Below, piece by piece: positions 37,635-49,644 of a stretch of DNA of 64,000 nt. Both the position numbers and the translations under genes were made by a program. Source of the stretch: Gymnogyps californianus (lineage: Eukaryota; Chordata; Aves; Accipitriformes; Cathartidae). Within the stretch, counting starts at the first letter, position 1. The number at the start of each line of letters is the position of its first letter. The notes beneath the pieces are model-generated. The model was not told where the DNA came from. It searched no databases and worked only from the letters and a program-made list of their open reading frames with translations. Location: assembly GCF_018139145.2 (NCBI RefSeq), contig NC_059471.1, forward strand, positions 207,781,494-207,845,493. The letters run 5' to 3'.

Positions 37635-40571
37635 AACCTCTATCATGCTAGGAAACTTCAAACAACAGAAAGTGCACGAGGTATGTTTAAGTCTTTTCCT
37701 ACTCACATAAGTCGAGCAATCCTTCAAAACACAGATTTCAGGGTGCACAATCTGCCCCAAAGAGCCGTAGTTAGTTTTCTATTTTTAGCCTGAATTCAAA
37801 GTTCTCAGGACGGAGAACACCTACTGGGCCCCCATTTCAGTTAAATTTATATTGCTATCTTCAGTGAAGCCATCTGTAGTATGAGTGCAAATAAAATGAA
37901 AATTTACCACCCCCATTCCTGAAGTTTAGCACGTGTGTGGTATTTCACACATTTAATGTGAGTGCCCCAAATGTCACCATAAAGGTAAACACGCCAGTTT
38001 TTAAATATCAGGCACAGCATGTAGCTGCAATCTGTGACAATAAAATCTGGCTTTATAAAGGGAAAAAGGCATGCAAAGGTGAAACACAACTGTGATTTTC
38101 CACTTCAAACAGATGAAAACTAGGAATGCTCCTCCTCAAAATTGTGTTACATAAGTTGTATAATAACCCTCATATTCGTACTGTAAATGATTTGTAAAGA
38201 CAGAAAATTATTTTAAATATATCTGTATGCTATTTCAAACAGATGAAACCCCCTAATTTAACAGGACAATTTTCCAGCCTCTAGATTCTAGGCTGCTCTT
38301 TTAGTAGTTTCCAATTGTTTATTGTATCCTTTCTCTTCTTAACTTGAAGGTTGCACTAAGGGCACTGCAAACAAGTGTACTAAGTCATGTCACCTGATGG
38401 GCCAAAACTTATGGAAGCTTCTTTCATGCCAAGGAATTATAAAGTAACTGACATGAAGAAGAAAATACTTTTAGAGGTGAAGCAATTTTACATCAGGAAG
38501 ATGAAAACAAGGTTTAATAAATTTGAATGAATGGTCTTTTGTTTGTACAAGAAAAAAAAATAGTAAGTTTACAACACAGTGTACCTAAGATGGGAAGTGA
38601 CAGGCTGTGATATAAGACAATAAAGATTCATCTTCTATATACTATATGCAAAACACAAAGAAAAATGTTCAAACAAATGCAGAGCAGGCAAGAAAAGATA
38701 TCAGCTGATACATATTTATACCATGAAGTGCTACTATGGTAAAATACAGAAAACTTTTTAACACCTTACATTGAATAGTCTCTCTACAAACAATAATTAT
38801 AAAATTGGTCTTACATTCAATGGGCTATTTGTGAAATAAATTATAAATTAACTGCAAGAAAGACAACACAATCTAGATCCACATATCTTTAAATATCTCA
38901 TCATTTAATATATGAAAAGACCCTACTATGCAATCTGGGAAGGTAACACTATGTTTATGACTATAACTTTATAAAATTAAAAGTATATGTGTATTTTTCT
39001 TGTTAGAATATGTCTGCCCATTATGTTATCATGCTCTACTGGATTAAGATTAACATTAAATTACACTGAGAGGGAACAACAAGAAAGCTCAAGTCATTAT
39101 TCTGGAACCAAGTGTACTCTTACTAAAGAGAGCATGACCACAAGCATATTTTGTATTAGTCTCATTTTTAAAAATATTAGAATGTTATGAAAGATTGTCA
39201 GGGGAGTTTCATTATTATTCCTAAAAATTAAATTACTGGTTCAATCTCATTAGAAGTTTTTCAACCATAAATTTCCTTTCAACACCCAAGAATTGTTACC
39301 GATTGAGAACTATAAAGCGAAAGCAAATGGTTCTTCAAATTAAACCTGCAAAAACTTTCTTAGTGTTTCTTGTATTTCCAATGTCACCTTGGAGAAAACC
39401 AGTAAGGGATGGCATCTAGCAACCCAGTACTTTATTAGACAAGTAGCAAAATGTAAGTGCTTACTAAGATTTGAACTTGTAGATACATAGAACCTAATTA
39501 AGTGTAGGAAATTTGCCTTGCCTTGCATCTGCACAGCATTTAATTATATAAGAAAATATACTTAAATAATCAGAAATCCATACAGTGACCATTATCACCA
39601 TTGTACATTTATTGTATACAATAAAACCCCCAAACCCTCATTCACTAGAGGGAACAAGAAAGTGAGAGTGTATTGTATTGTATTATATATAACAGTATAT
39701 ATAAAGCCAACCCAACCCTTGGCAGTGCAAATTTATAGTATTAAAGGATGCAGCAAAATAACCATTTCATTTATTATACTTCACAGAATAAGCGATTGTC
39801 AGGCATGATGTGAGTAAGACCACAAATCTCAGAACTACAAATCTGTTTTGTTGTTTGGACTGGATATTTTACTATACTTTCCTCCTAACATGGCAAACTA
39901 CATAGAGAACAATAAGAAATGAATCACACATCTTCCCCCTTATGCACGTATTTGCTTTAGCTGATGGCTTTTGTTGTAACACAATAAAAGCTACCAAGTT
40001 CAAATTTGAAGAGGAATCTGCATATATTTTCAGAATGCAGCCATGTGTGTCACACGACAAGTTGCTATGTTTTCAGTTCTTCCTTCTAATTGTCAGTTTA
40101 AAAAGTACTTTCAGCTCAGACACAAAGATTAACTAAACCCCACCGTATCATTCTATGTGAAACACTATTACAAAGCAGACACAAAATGATTATTCAAGGT
40201 CACTGAGTGAATCACTGGTCGAGATGGAAATTGTGTCTTGCATTTCTAGTTCTCCTTTTGAAGGGATTAATTCAAATAAATGAGGATTTCCAATGAAATA
40301 CTTCCACTGCTTTATACATAAGCATCCACGGCAACTGTTAACGTGTCTTGATGAATTGTGATCTAACTTCTAGCTGCTTTTTTTGAAAACAAAACAAAAC
40401 GAAACAAACCAAATCCACAAAAAACCAGGCACATCCCCAAGCACTAGAAAAGGTAAATTCTTAGTTGTAGTGTGAATCCAGCTCATATTTATTTAGAAAG
40501 TGATTAATCTTCTAAATATAGTTATTTGCACTTAAATGTAGTAGGAGACAATTTACAAAGCTGTTTTTTTT

Positions 40572-40586
40572 CACACACACACACAC
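40572..40586. repeat. (AC)n microsatellite, short
   Basis: About seven CA dinucleotides in an otherwise AT-rich intron. Confidence 0.8.
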
Positions 40587-41295
40587 GTTCATGCATTTTT
40601 ACATCTATCAGTATGCAAAAGCCAGACCAGAAGTTTGATTAGATTCAAAACTTAAACCCCAAAACAGCACAGCTAATAATCCAACCTAATCTGAACAACA
40701 CAACTCATCCAGTGATTCTCATGTCAAACCCATAATTCTGGTTGAACCACAGATCACATTTCATCAATAGAAAGCCATCCCACTCCTAGCTAAGACATTC
40801 AAAGGTATAATTAGCCTCACTAGCAAAACCATGTGGTTTTGTTCCAGCCCAAATCTATTCAGATGCAGATTCTAACCTTGAGATCTGATTTTGCCTTTGC
40901 CTGATGAACAACAAAAACACATAGAAAATATTCACAGTGAGGAGATATAGGTATATATCATATCATTTAACTACCTGTGTTTCCACTTGATAATGCAAGG
41001 ATTACACTAATACAAGAAAAATGTCAATAAATAGTTTAATTCTTTATGGCTTATGATATACTTCTGTACCATTTGACACCAATGAGTCACAAGGTGTAAA
41101 ATATTAAATATATTTTATGGTTTTTTTAAAGAAATCTTATAGATTGAGAAAGCTTTAAATGCCCTAACATTCTATACTAGTATGTTTTTAAAAAGTACTT
41201 CATACACATACCAGAAATGCTTTCACTTGCATATTTAAATGTTCCTCTTTGTGCTGTTGTATTTTATGTAGTAAAATCTTTCATATATCACTTAC

Positions 41296-41400
41296 TTTTT
41301 TGTCTTCATTATATTTATGGAAAATTTCTTGTGCTCTTTCTTCACCACCATCCGTAAACAACATAATAATCTTATTGCAGTTAGCTCTAGAGACACTATG
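41296..41400 (-). CDS. CACNA2D1: CACNA2D1 exon: VWA domain, [13 protein letters not shown] aspartate
   Basis: A 105-nt, phase-0 exon of 35 codons, running [10 protein letters not shown] to KYNEDKK. It contains the beta-strand [11 protein letters not shown], whose Asp is the last MIDAS ligand of VWA domains, followed by the helix [10 protein letters not shown]. The acceptor is CTACAG at 41401-41406 and the donor GTAAGTG at 41289-41295. Mammals have YNVSRANC at the start, as I recall; here it is HSVSRANC. Since the preceding exon ends in LLN, the splice junction builds an N-H-S sequon two residues upstream of the mammalian N-V-S. The downstream intron of 20.2 kb is the longest complete one in the window. 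Confidence 0.97.
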
Positions 41401-41560
41401 CTGTAGGAGACACAAACAGAAGCTTTTTTTAAATTTCAGGCTATACAGAATAACAGCTGTTATATTTGATGGCTTTCATATCAATATGCTTACTGCTTTA
41501 ACATGGTAATGGCAAAACTTCCCAAGTCTTTTAGGATTTCATTCAATACCCCCTTCTGAA

Positions 41561-41592
41561 TGAAAAATAAAATAAAATAAAATAAAATAAAA
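41561..41592. repeat. (AAAAT)n microsatellite
   Basis: About six AAAAT/AATAA pentamers followed by AAAAC variants. It could be a decayed oligo-A tail or plain slippage. Confidence 0.85.
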
Positions 41593-42465
41593 CAAAACCA
41601 AAAAAACCCGATTTTTCTCTTCCCTGAGACTTAAGTATGACTCATTTCAGATCTGGCCCAACACAGAGGAATGGGGATCTGGTGGTTCCTCTCACCTTCA
41701 CCAACACAAGGAAACCTCTTTAGCTCATACCCATCACATCAACCCCACAGCGTTCCTCTACAGATGTTCTGCATGAGGCTTGTACAGTGAGGTCCTCTAA
41801 AGAGTAAAAAAACCATTTTTACTCTTCTCTTTTCTCATCCTTACTTTTTTTCTTATCCTTACTATCCTTGTGGAAATTTGGGAACAATGACCCTCTAATG
41901 AATCACTGAATATTGTTTTTTTTTTTTTACTGGACTCCTATTCACAGGAACTATCAAGCTCACTGACCACTTAAATGAAAACTCTGATAATTTAGGCATC
42001 CTATAGGTACATCTATAAAACTCTACCTTACAAACTTAGAAATATTTTTGCATTTGCTATTTTTGTCACATTTCCTTAAAATAAGGTCCATCTTCCACTT
42101 CTTTAATTCTTTCCTGTTTTTTTTTAATTATTATTTTTAATACACTTAAATAAATAGCTAACCTTTAGAAAAGTATTTTAGAATCAGGTTTACATAATAT
42201 ATTGCAGCCAGGATACGGCTGCCTAGAGTATTAAGATCTCTCCATCACCTACTTTTCTAATTAGATTGCAACTCAGAGGTGAAGAACTGAGCATGTTTCA
42301 TTATTTCTGGAGAGCAAGCCTGGAACACAGAGAACTGAGAAGTCCTCCCTCTGACTCCTAATTCAGCAGTCAAACTAGTAAGGCCACCGAGAAAAATGCA
42401 GTGTGTTGTGCAAAGGAATAAAAACATTGTTCCACAGCCAGAACAATGAAGAGATGAGTAGGAAT

Positions 42466-42497
42466 TTTGGCTCCTTATGAAAGGAGCCAAAGGCTCC
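42466..42497. repeat. Inverted repeat with a third complementary arm
   Basis: TTTGGCTCCTT, the loop ATGA, then AAGGAGCCAAA form an 11-bp perfect stem. GGCTCC follows immediately (92-97 of the same hundred) and can pair with the middle arm instead, so two hairpins compete. Confidence 0.85.
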
Positions 42498-45300
42498 TCC
42501 TTTGGCATTCTTCTGCTTTTCTTATTCCCTAAAAGTTAAGAATCTAGTCTAAGCAAATTGTTCATGAATTTTACAGCCAGCATTCCTTGTCCTCTCTGCT
42601 GCATACAAATGGTCCTAGTCAGACACATCTTGGTACTTCTGAGTAATTGGATGTGACAGAGTAAAACCCTTAGAGATTCAGTAAAATAAATTCAACTTCC
42701 CCTTCCACAAGCCTGAGTTTTGCTGTATGAATTTACTATAGAGTCAGGAAAGTAAGTAGGAGAGTCATCCTTACAAAGCACCCAGTTCCCCCTTGCTTTA
42801 CTCTTTGTGACTAGATAGTGACTGACTTTCACCTGGCTGCTCAGGTGAGATGACCCCACTCCCCTTTGTCACTTTCCATCCTACTCTCTGATCTGATTCC
42901 TTGTTCTTCTGTAATAAAGAGACCGAAACACCAAAGCCAGCCCTCAAACATCAGCCAATAGTCCTCAATATTGCAGCTCCATGGTTCTACAATGCTCCCA
43001 GAAAGCTAAAATACAAAAACTTTATTTGCAATCACTATATTAACAGATGAATAATTATTCCTCACAGATTATTTGTATTGGTAGTTCAATATTCAGTGAA
43101 TAACTACTTATTTAATCATTTGAAAAAAACAAGTCCAAAGATTTTCTTACATGTAACAACACATAAAAACTGCTTGAAATCAATATATTCTCTCCAATCT
43201 CATCAGCACACTGTGTTTCATTTGGAATTAAATAATATATGACCATTTTTTGCTTGTGAAATATAACCTACAAGATACTGCTTTGGGCTGCAATCTTTTC
43301 AATATTAAAAAAGTAATAAAAGTAGAGTTGGATACTTCATAAATAAAGAAACTCACCTACACTTACAGTGATTTAATATACAGGCCAAAATAAAATCAGA
43401 GGGCAACCAAAGAGATGACAAGGAAGGGGATCAAAGCCTGCTCATTTTATAAAACTTTCCTATTGATTTTGAAATAAGGACTATTATGGGCAGTGTGAAC
43501 TTCAGCTAGTCCTTGCTTTAACTGACTAAATCAGGATTTTTCTAGCGGCTTCCTTAGCATATGCTTATACAGTATCAGAAAAATGCAGTGTTTTCTCTTT
43601 ATCTCCCAGTACTTACAGAGGGCATTTACTTACACTACTCTGTCTAGACACTAAAGTCATGTCACGGAAGAAAATTCCAAGATTTTAGCCTCCAAACAAT
43701 ATTGGAAATCTGAACATGAATAAGCTCAAATCATATGATATTTTCCCACCATAAAAACTTTGCATCCTGATGAAGGAACTTAACACATCAGTCTCTTACA
43801 AGGGATCAAGAGGAAGGCAGAATTGCCTTTACAACACATCTTTTTTCCCCCCATGTGCACAAAGATGGAGAGATACTGGCGCAGGGACTGAATATAAGTG
43901 GTTTTTCAAAGCTGATGCAGTAATTTCATCATTTTTCTGAAGTTTGTCTCAGCAGTCCAATGGATGTCTCTGCCTTCCCATCACAGATCACAGCTGAAGA
44001 GGAATGTGTTGCCTATACAGCAACTTCCCCAGGACAAAACCTGGCTTCTTAGCTTAAACCACAGAGGAATGCAAGTTGGAACTGACTCTACTTATTCATT
44101 TTTAGCTCAGTCTTGCACTTGATAAAGGCCTTTTTTTTTTCTTCTTTCATTAACTCATTAAGTGGCAGGTCAGGATTATACCTTGTGACGTGACACTTTA
44201 GGAATGCATTTTTCATTACGAGTTTCATGCCACTGAGGAAGGAAAAGGTAAACCAAACCAAAAATCAACTACTCAAATCAAGAAGTGATGATTTCAAGAT
44301 AATTTTTTTGACAAATCATAGTTATTATGGTATGGGGGAAAAAAAGCTCCTGAATTGCTGAAGCTGAAGTATTATTATTTTCAAGGAAATACCAAGTTAA
44401 TATAATAATAAATAATGGAAAAATACAGCATAAAAATGATGGAATCCAGATTATTGATAATCACTTGAATTAGTATGTTGAAAAAACCTGAATTGTCTGT
44501 TTCCATTTAGCAACACATCAGACAGTGAGTTTTTCATGGCACAAGTGAAATATTACTTTGGTATTCAGGAAAATTGTTTGAAATAACTGTCATCCAGAAA
44601 CAGTACCCACAAAATTATTATGAAAATTTGAGCTGTTAAAAATTCTTCAATTTCCATGGACCTTAAAGCAATTGGACTGTTTGAATTCATAAATATACAA
44701 CTGGAAACTATCCCTAAGCATATTTTTTTATTATTTGTTTAAGCCTGTATTATATCATCCTATTATATTGTCTTGTCACCAGAGTCCAGCGCTAACTCCA
44801 TCACCAGCCCTTTACTCTTCCTGCCAGATGGATTTGCCAATATCTGAAGAGGATGACTGTATTTCTATAACCTAGTGCAATCTCTTAATTTCCCTTGATA
44901 TACACATCCACAATGTCCAGCCATAATTTACAGGCTTGCAGAGATTATGTGAGGCTAAACACACCTCTGTCTCGAGTTATGAGACTAGGAGACAGATCTC
45001 CAATTATCTTTTTTAGCAATTTTTTTAGTCCTACAAACAAGTCCACTTTGAAGCTTCCTCTGTGTTCAGGTCTTCTTAATACTACCCGTACACAGTATGT
45101 ATCTGGTGCTGCACCAAATGTAATACAAAATTTTAATCAAATATAAATAGTGTGAGGAACAAGCTGTGTTTGGTAAAATTTCTTGTGTCTTCCTGGTTCC
45201 CTCTGCATGAGATGGATGAAGAAAAAGGGGAAATACTTTTCGGCCTGGTCTGAAAAATTCCAATGGCTTTTAAAATTCTGTTGACAGTTTTATATAACCA

Positions 45301-45314
45301 TCAGCAGAGGGCAC
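45301..45314 (+). promoter_or_regulatory. CTCF-like core motif
   Basis: TCAGCAGAGGGCAC matches the CTCF core CCASYAGRKGGCRS at 13 of 14 positions. Around one such near-match is expected by chance in a window of this size, so this is only a candidate. Confidence 0.3.
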
Positions 45315-46381
45315 CCAATCGTTTCCCCACCAAACCCCTCTGTTCATCTACACAGTGATCTGCTGAGAAAATACCCTTGAAAGCACTGTATTTTCTTTTC
45401 CTCCATCAAAATTTAACAAGGTTAGAAATTTTTCAACCAGCTCTAGCCCTAAGCTGCATGTACAATGGCAGGGAAGTGCCCTGAAGTCCAAGATCTGGCA
45501 GATTAGGGGAAAAAATTAAAGATTTATACACTGAGAGACATCACTGCTATATTAAAAAAATAGCAATAAAAAGAATACACTTCATATTTGTTAAGCTAGA
45601 ACCTTAACTGCTGTGAATTGGTATAGCTTTATTTACACTAAGGTGAAGATTCAATATGCAGTCTTTATGAAGGTGAAAAGTAGAAATTTTTTAAAAAACA
45701 ACTACAAAAACTATTAAAAAAATTACTACTAAAACCCCAACATTTGTGGTAAATGGGAAATACTACTACTCAGAAAGCTAGTGCTTGGGTGCAAATTAGA
45801 AAGTACAATGTAATTAAAACATAGCAACTGCATTTAATATGTGAGGAAATTATTCTTTTTATACATGAGAAAGAGAAAGGAACTAGAATACTCTCAGGTG
45901 CCTAATTTTCCTCTGTTAACTAAGCCATTTGCTCCCCTTTGTCCTGCTCAAGCCATGGTCGACTATTTATGACTTGTAATAAGTATGAAACTGTAGGTTA
46001 GCTAAACATTGCTAGGAGATACTGTGGTAAAATTGAATTAATAACACTGTAACATAGAGTCTTCCATTTTAAAATTACCTGCAAATCAACCACTACCACA
46101 GCTATGTGCCAACTGAGAATCACATGTTAAATGAAAAACTAGCTGAATGAATGGAGTAAAAACTGTACAGCACATTGAAAACCAAATTTATTCCTAAATC
46201 TTAGCAACCTGCTGGGGAATCTGCAAAGAAAAAAACATATTGTTGGGATAAATTTACTTGCTAAATAAAGGTTTGCACTTCTATCACTTAGTTACACAAT
46301 GGAGGAGCACGCAGTGGCCATCTGAATATTCAAGTTCTCCTTCTCCACTCTACAGCAGAGAGAGATGACTTTCATACTTAC

Positions 46382-46540
46382 ATTTAGCAGCTGTTCAAAG
46401 GCATAGCTAAAGCCTTTTTTGTAATCTGTAATTCCTTTAGCAGAGATTTTATAGACAGCTTCTTTCAGCTTCTTCTTGTTCCTCACATTAGCTTGGACAA
46501 GATGATTAAAGCAACTGACGTTCTGAGCATTATTGTTAAA
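46382..46540 (-). CDS. CACNA2D1: CACNA2D1 exon: VWA domain, MIDAS threonine region
   Basis: A 159-nt, phase-0 exon of 53 codons, starting [11 protein letters not shown] and ending [11 protein letters not shown]. It covers the middle of the von Willebrand factor A domain, which binds a divalent cation through the MIDAS motif and contacts the channel pore subunit. The Thr in [10 protein letters not shown] is very likely the MIDAS threonine; the DxSxS part is in an upstream exon outside the window. The acceptor is TTTTACAG (46541-46548 on the complementary strand) and the donor GTAAGTATG. Compared with the mammalian sequence as I remember it, AQDVSC is AQNVSC here, which creates an N-V-S sequon, and AVNNITAKG is AVYKISAKG, which removes an N-I-T sequon. 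It is followed directly in the transcript by the exon at 41296-41400. Confidence 0.97.
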
Positions 46541-49500
46541 CTGTAAAATAAATAGAGATAGTATTAAAGACAGTTAATTCTCTTTTCTAGGTACTGTAGT
46601 AATAAAGGCTAATGTTTTCTTGATCCATGAGATAAAGCATGTCACACCTGGATTTTCATTTCCACTACACTGACAATGTCCAGCAGTGTCCGGAGATTTC
46701 AAAATTGGGCAATAAATATATTAAAAAAAAAAGGTATTTGGTGCTTCACTCTCTGTTGCAATCCAAAAAACTCTATTATAGTGGAAAAATTCCCACAAAT
46801 TTTGTTTCAAGCTTATATAATGAAACTGAGAAAAGCAGAGTTAGGGAAATAAAAAACATGGGGAAATATTTATTTTACTTTTTTTAATCACTGAAAAATA
46901 TTGGTTGAATTATCAGATGACTTCTATATTGCATGTATTAGTCTGCTGTTTTACAGTGAAACTTGAAGATCATAATCTATTTGTACATATACCTTATAGA
47001 AAAGAAAACACACTCTTGGGACAAAGGAAACTCATGAGAGTATAGCTGTAAATAGGAGGATATTGTTAATAATAATACAAATCTGTGTATTGAGAACACA
47101 CATATTTGTGCTTTCTTACCCACATATTCGTAAAGACTGCTCCCTGAAAAATTCACTTATACAAGATTCTGACATTATTTAAAAACTTACATAGAAAATT
47201 TTTTATGTGCAAAATGCTGTCTGCACAACTAGAAATCAGTTTATGATCTCTTTAAAATTTGTCTCTGTATAAATATACTTACATATATAAGTACAAATAT
47301 ATACATATCCCAGTAGAGAGAGAGGGATGCAGAAATACGTCTCACTTTTTAGCTAACTCTGTATCTATCTACCTAAAGTCAAAGATGAGACTTCTCTTAA
47401 AAAATGCTGCAGCATGTACGATTCTAACTGTAGTCTTGAATGAAAGTGCATATTACTGCACATAATCTGTGTTTAATTCTATTTGAACGAAAATCTCCTT
47501 TTAATTACAACTCAGTGATTTTTGTTTAAGATACTCTTGACTAATATTACTAAAACTACCATCTTGGCCAATTTTTCAACTGTTTTTTCTATCCAGATTT
47601 CTTGTGTGAGCTTTTTTCCTCACTGGCAAATAAGATACCCAAAAAACTCTGTAAAACTCTATCGCAGTAAAGGCACTAAAATCCAGACCTGCTAATTTAT
47701 GTTTCAGCTGAAAACAGATTACTATGCCTCTTCCTGATTAAGAGTCTCCAGTGAAAGTAAATGTAAATGTAATTTTATGCTGTCAACCTGGTGCAAAGCC
47801 TTAAAATAACTTAAAAATCAGGCCTTGTTGGCTTAAGTCTCAATAGTGCTAATTAATTCAATAGTACTGCATAGAAGATAAGGTAAATAAGGTCACAGAT
47901 TTCAATAACTGCTCAGACTACTTACATGTCTAAAATAAATCACTAAGTACCAGGCACAAAGTACAGAGAGAGAACTGCTATCAGCAGCAAACATCAATTT
48001 GCACTGTAATTGTAGGGCACTTAAAATGAACAGAACTTAAAAGGATGAAGGGATTGATAATATCAAACCATTTTTAATAATGCATAATAATTCAATTCAA
48101 GTTAATAGGATGCTTAGGAGGTACGCAGACTTTTCCATGTCCTGGAATCAGATGCCTACAGATGCATGCTCCTTGCTCTTAGGACCAACCAAAATATGAA
48201 CTACCAGTAATTTTTATCAAACATGCACTTTAATCAATAAGACTTCTGCTATCGGATTAGTAGGAGCAAATGTATAACAGCAAATATAGTACAGCTTATG
48301 GCAGAGATGACTGACAAAGGCATCATCCTCAGCAGAAGGCTTAGCCTAATTTGTTCCAGATTCTTCTTGAAAATAGCCACAGAGCTGCAACTGTGGGGTT
48401 TTTGGCTGTAAGGGAGCAAGTCCAGGCATTATTACGAGAGCTTTTGCTATGCTGGATTCTTACTTACAGTTCCACATGTAATTTCTTATTCTCACAAAAA
48501 CGTTGTGTCAAAGTGCCCCATGAACTAGCGGCTTCAAAGCACGAATTTGTCTGCCTCATCTTCTAATATCATTATTGCACCCCAAGCCACACCTGCATGT
48601 ATATAGAACTTAAGCAAGAAAACTTACTATTTTGATTTTGAGCATTAAGTAGTTCACAACTAATCTAATACCTTGTCATCTTCGTATTGTATTTATTTTT
48701 CTAGGGAGCTTATTTTTGCTCATTCCTCATGAGTTAATACTGTTTTTTGGTGAGATACTGATATTTTTATGGTATACTTGCTGTTTTCCTGAGGACTGTA
48801 TTAGCTAAAAAATTGTATTGATTCTTGCTAGGCAGAATACACTATGAGAATAGCCATATTTCATATATTTGTCTTATTAATAAGGACAGTTATTACTCTG
48901 TCCCAATTTTATAGCTCTGGTCCCCAGGTGATTAAAATCTGTGGGAGCAAGTTGTTCTCAAATGACTTTATGCAAAGTTTTCTGTCCCCCTTTCTATCAA
49001 TATGCAGTTCCCAATGTGTCACAAGGGGACAACTGTTTACAAAAACATGCAAAAGCATGAAGAAGGGCTTTAACTTTGAAAAATGCAATGTTGTATTTGA
49101 CCAAGTATTCTACAGAAGAGTCAGTTGTATATAATAATATGACAAAGGTTGCTTTTTTATTTTTTATAATATTCTATTTATCAGGGCTTTAATTTTTATA
49201 ATACCACAACTATAAACATAGTATCGTGTATCTAAATTATTTACAGTAACAGAAGTATGAAAACAGGATGGGATAATGAAGATACAAAATATTTTCCAGT
49301 TCTCCCAGTGTCACAATGCAAACTTCACCTTTAAAATAAATGAACACATGGAATTGGATCACATATAACCAAATTTTCAGCTTGAATATTCCTTTAATGT
49401 ACGTCATATTTCCCAGAAAAGAATATTTTGGTAGGACCAGCCCTCCTCTGTGATTAAAATGTAAGACTTCCAGATGAACCTTAACATTTCCATTGTGTGA

Positions 49501-49613
49501 TTTTATTATAAAAGCCATTATTTTAATAAAAGTTCTTTCCCCAGACTCAAACAAATTATGGTCGTTCATTTTTCCATTTCCCCTCACTATCATGTGATGA
49601 TTTTTATTCGCTG

Positions 49614-49644
49614 TGCTTAAGCAGTATGTTTTGCTGCTTAAGCA
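49614..49644. repeat. Perfect 11-bp inverted repeat
   Basis: TGCTTAAGCAG (49614-49624) and CTGCTTAAGCA (49634-49644) are exact reverse complements around a 9-nt loop. The core CTTAAG is itself palindromic. Confidence 0.88.

Larger units (their letters stand above)
21128..41295 (-). other. CACNA2D1: CACNA2D1 large intron (20.2 kb)
   Basis: The intron separates the exons encoding KYNEDKK and VRVFTF, which are contiguous in the mammalian protein, so no coding exon is missing from it. It carries a T/C-run (21408-21430), an AT-rich palindromic block (24630-24735), a CR1 3' end (24891-25060), nested inverted repeats (26598-26640), a C-rich tract (26893-26931), GC-richer patches (26880-27124 and 29245-29400), a 15-bp tandem duplication (27696-27730), a perfect 14-bp hairpin (37601-37634) and a short (AC)n (40572-40586). 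The rest is AT-rich unique-looking sequence. Confidence 0.85.
41401..46381 (-). other. CACNA2D1: CACNA2D1 intron
   Basis: A 5.0-kb intron. It contains (AAAAT)n at 41561-41592, a hairpin at 42466-42491 and a CTCF-like core at 45301-45314. No CR1 or exon is recognised. Confidence 0.82.
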
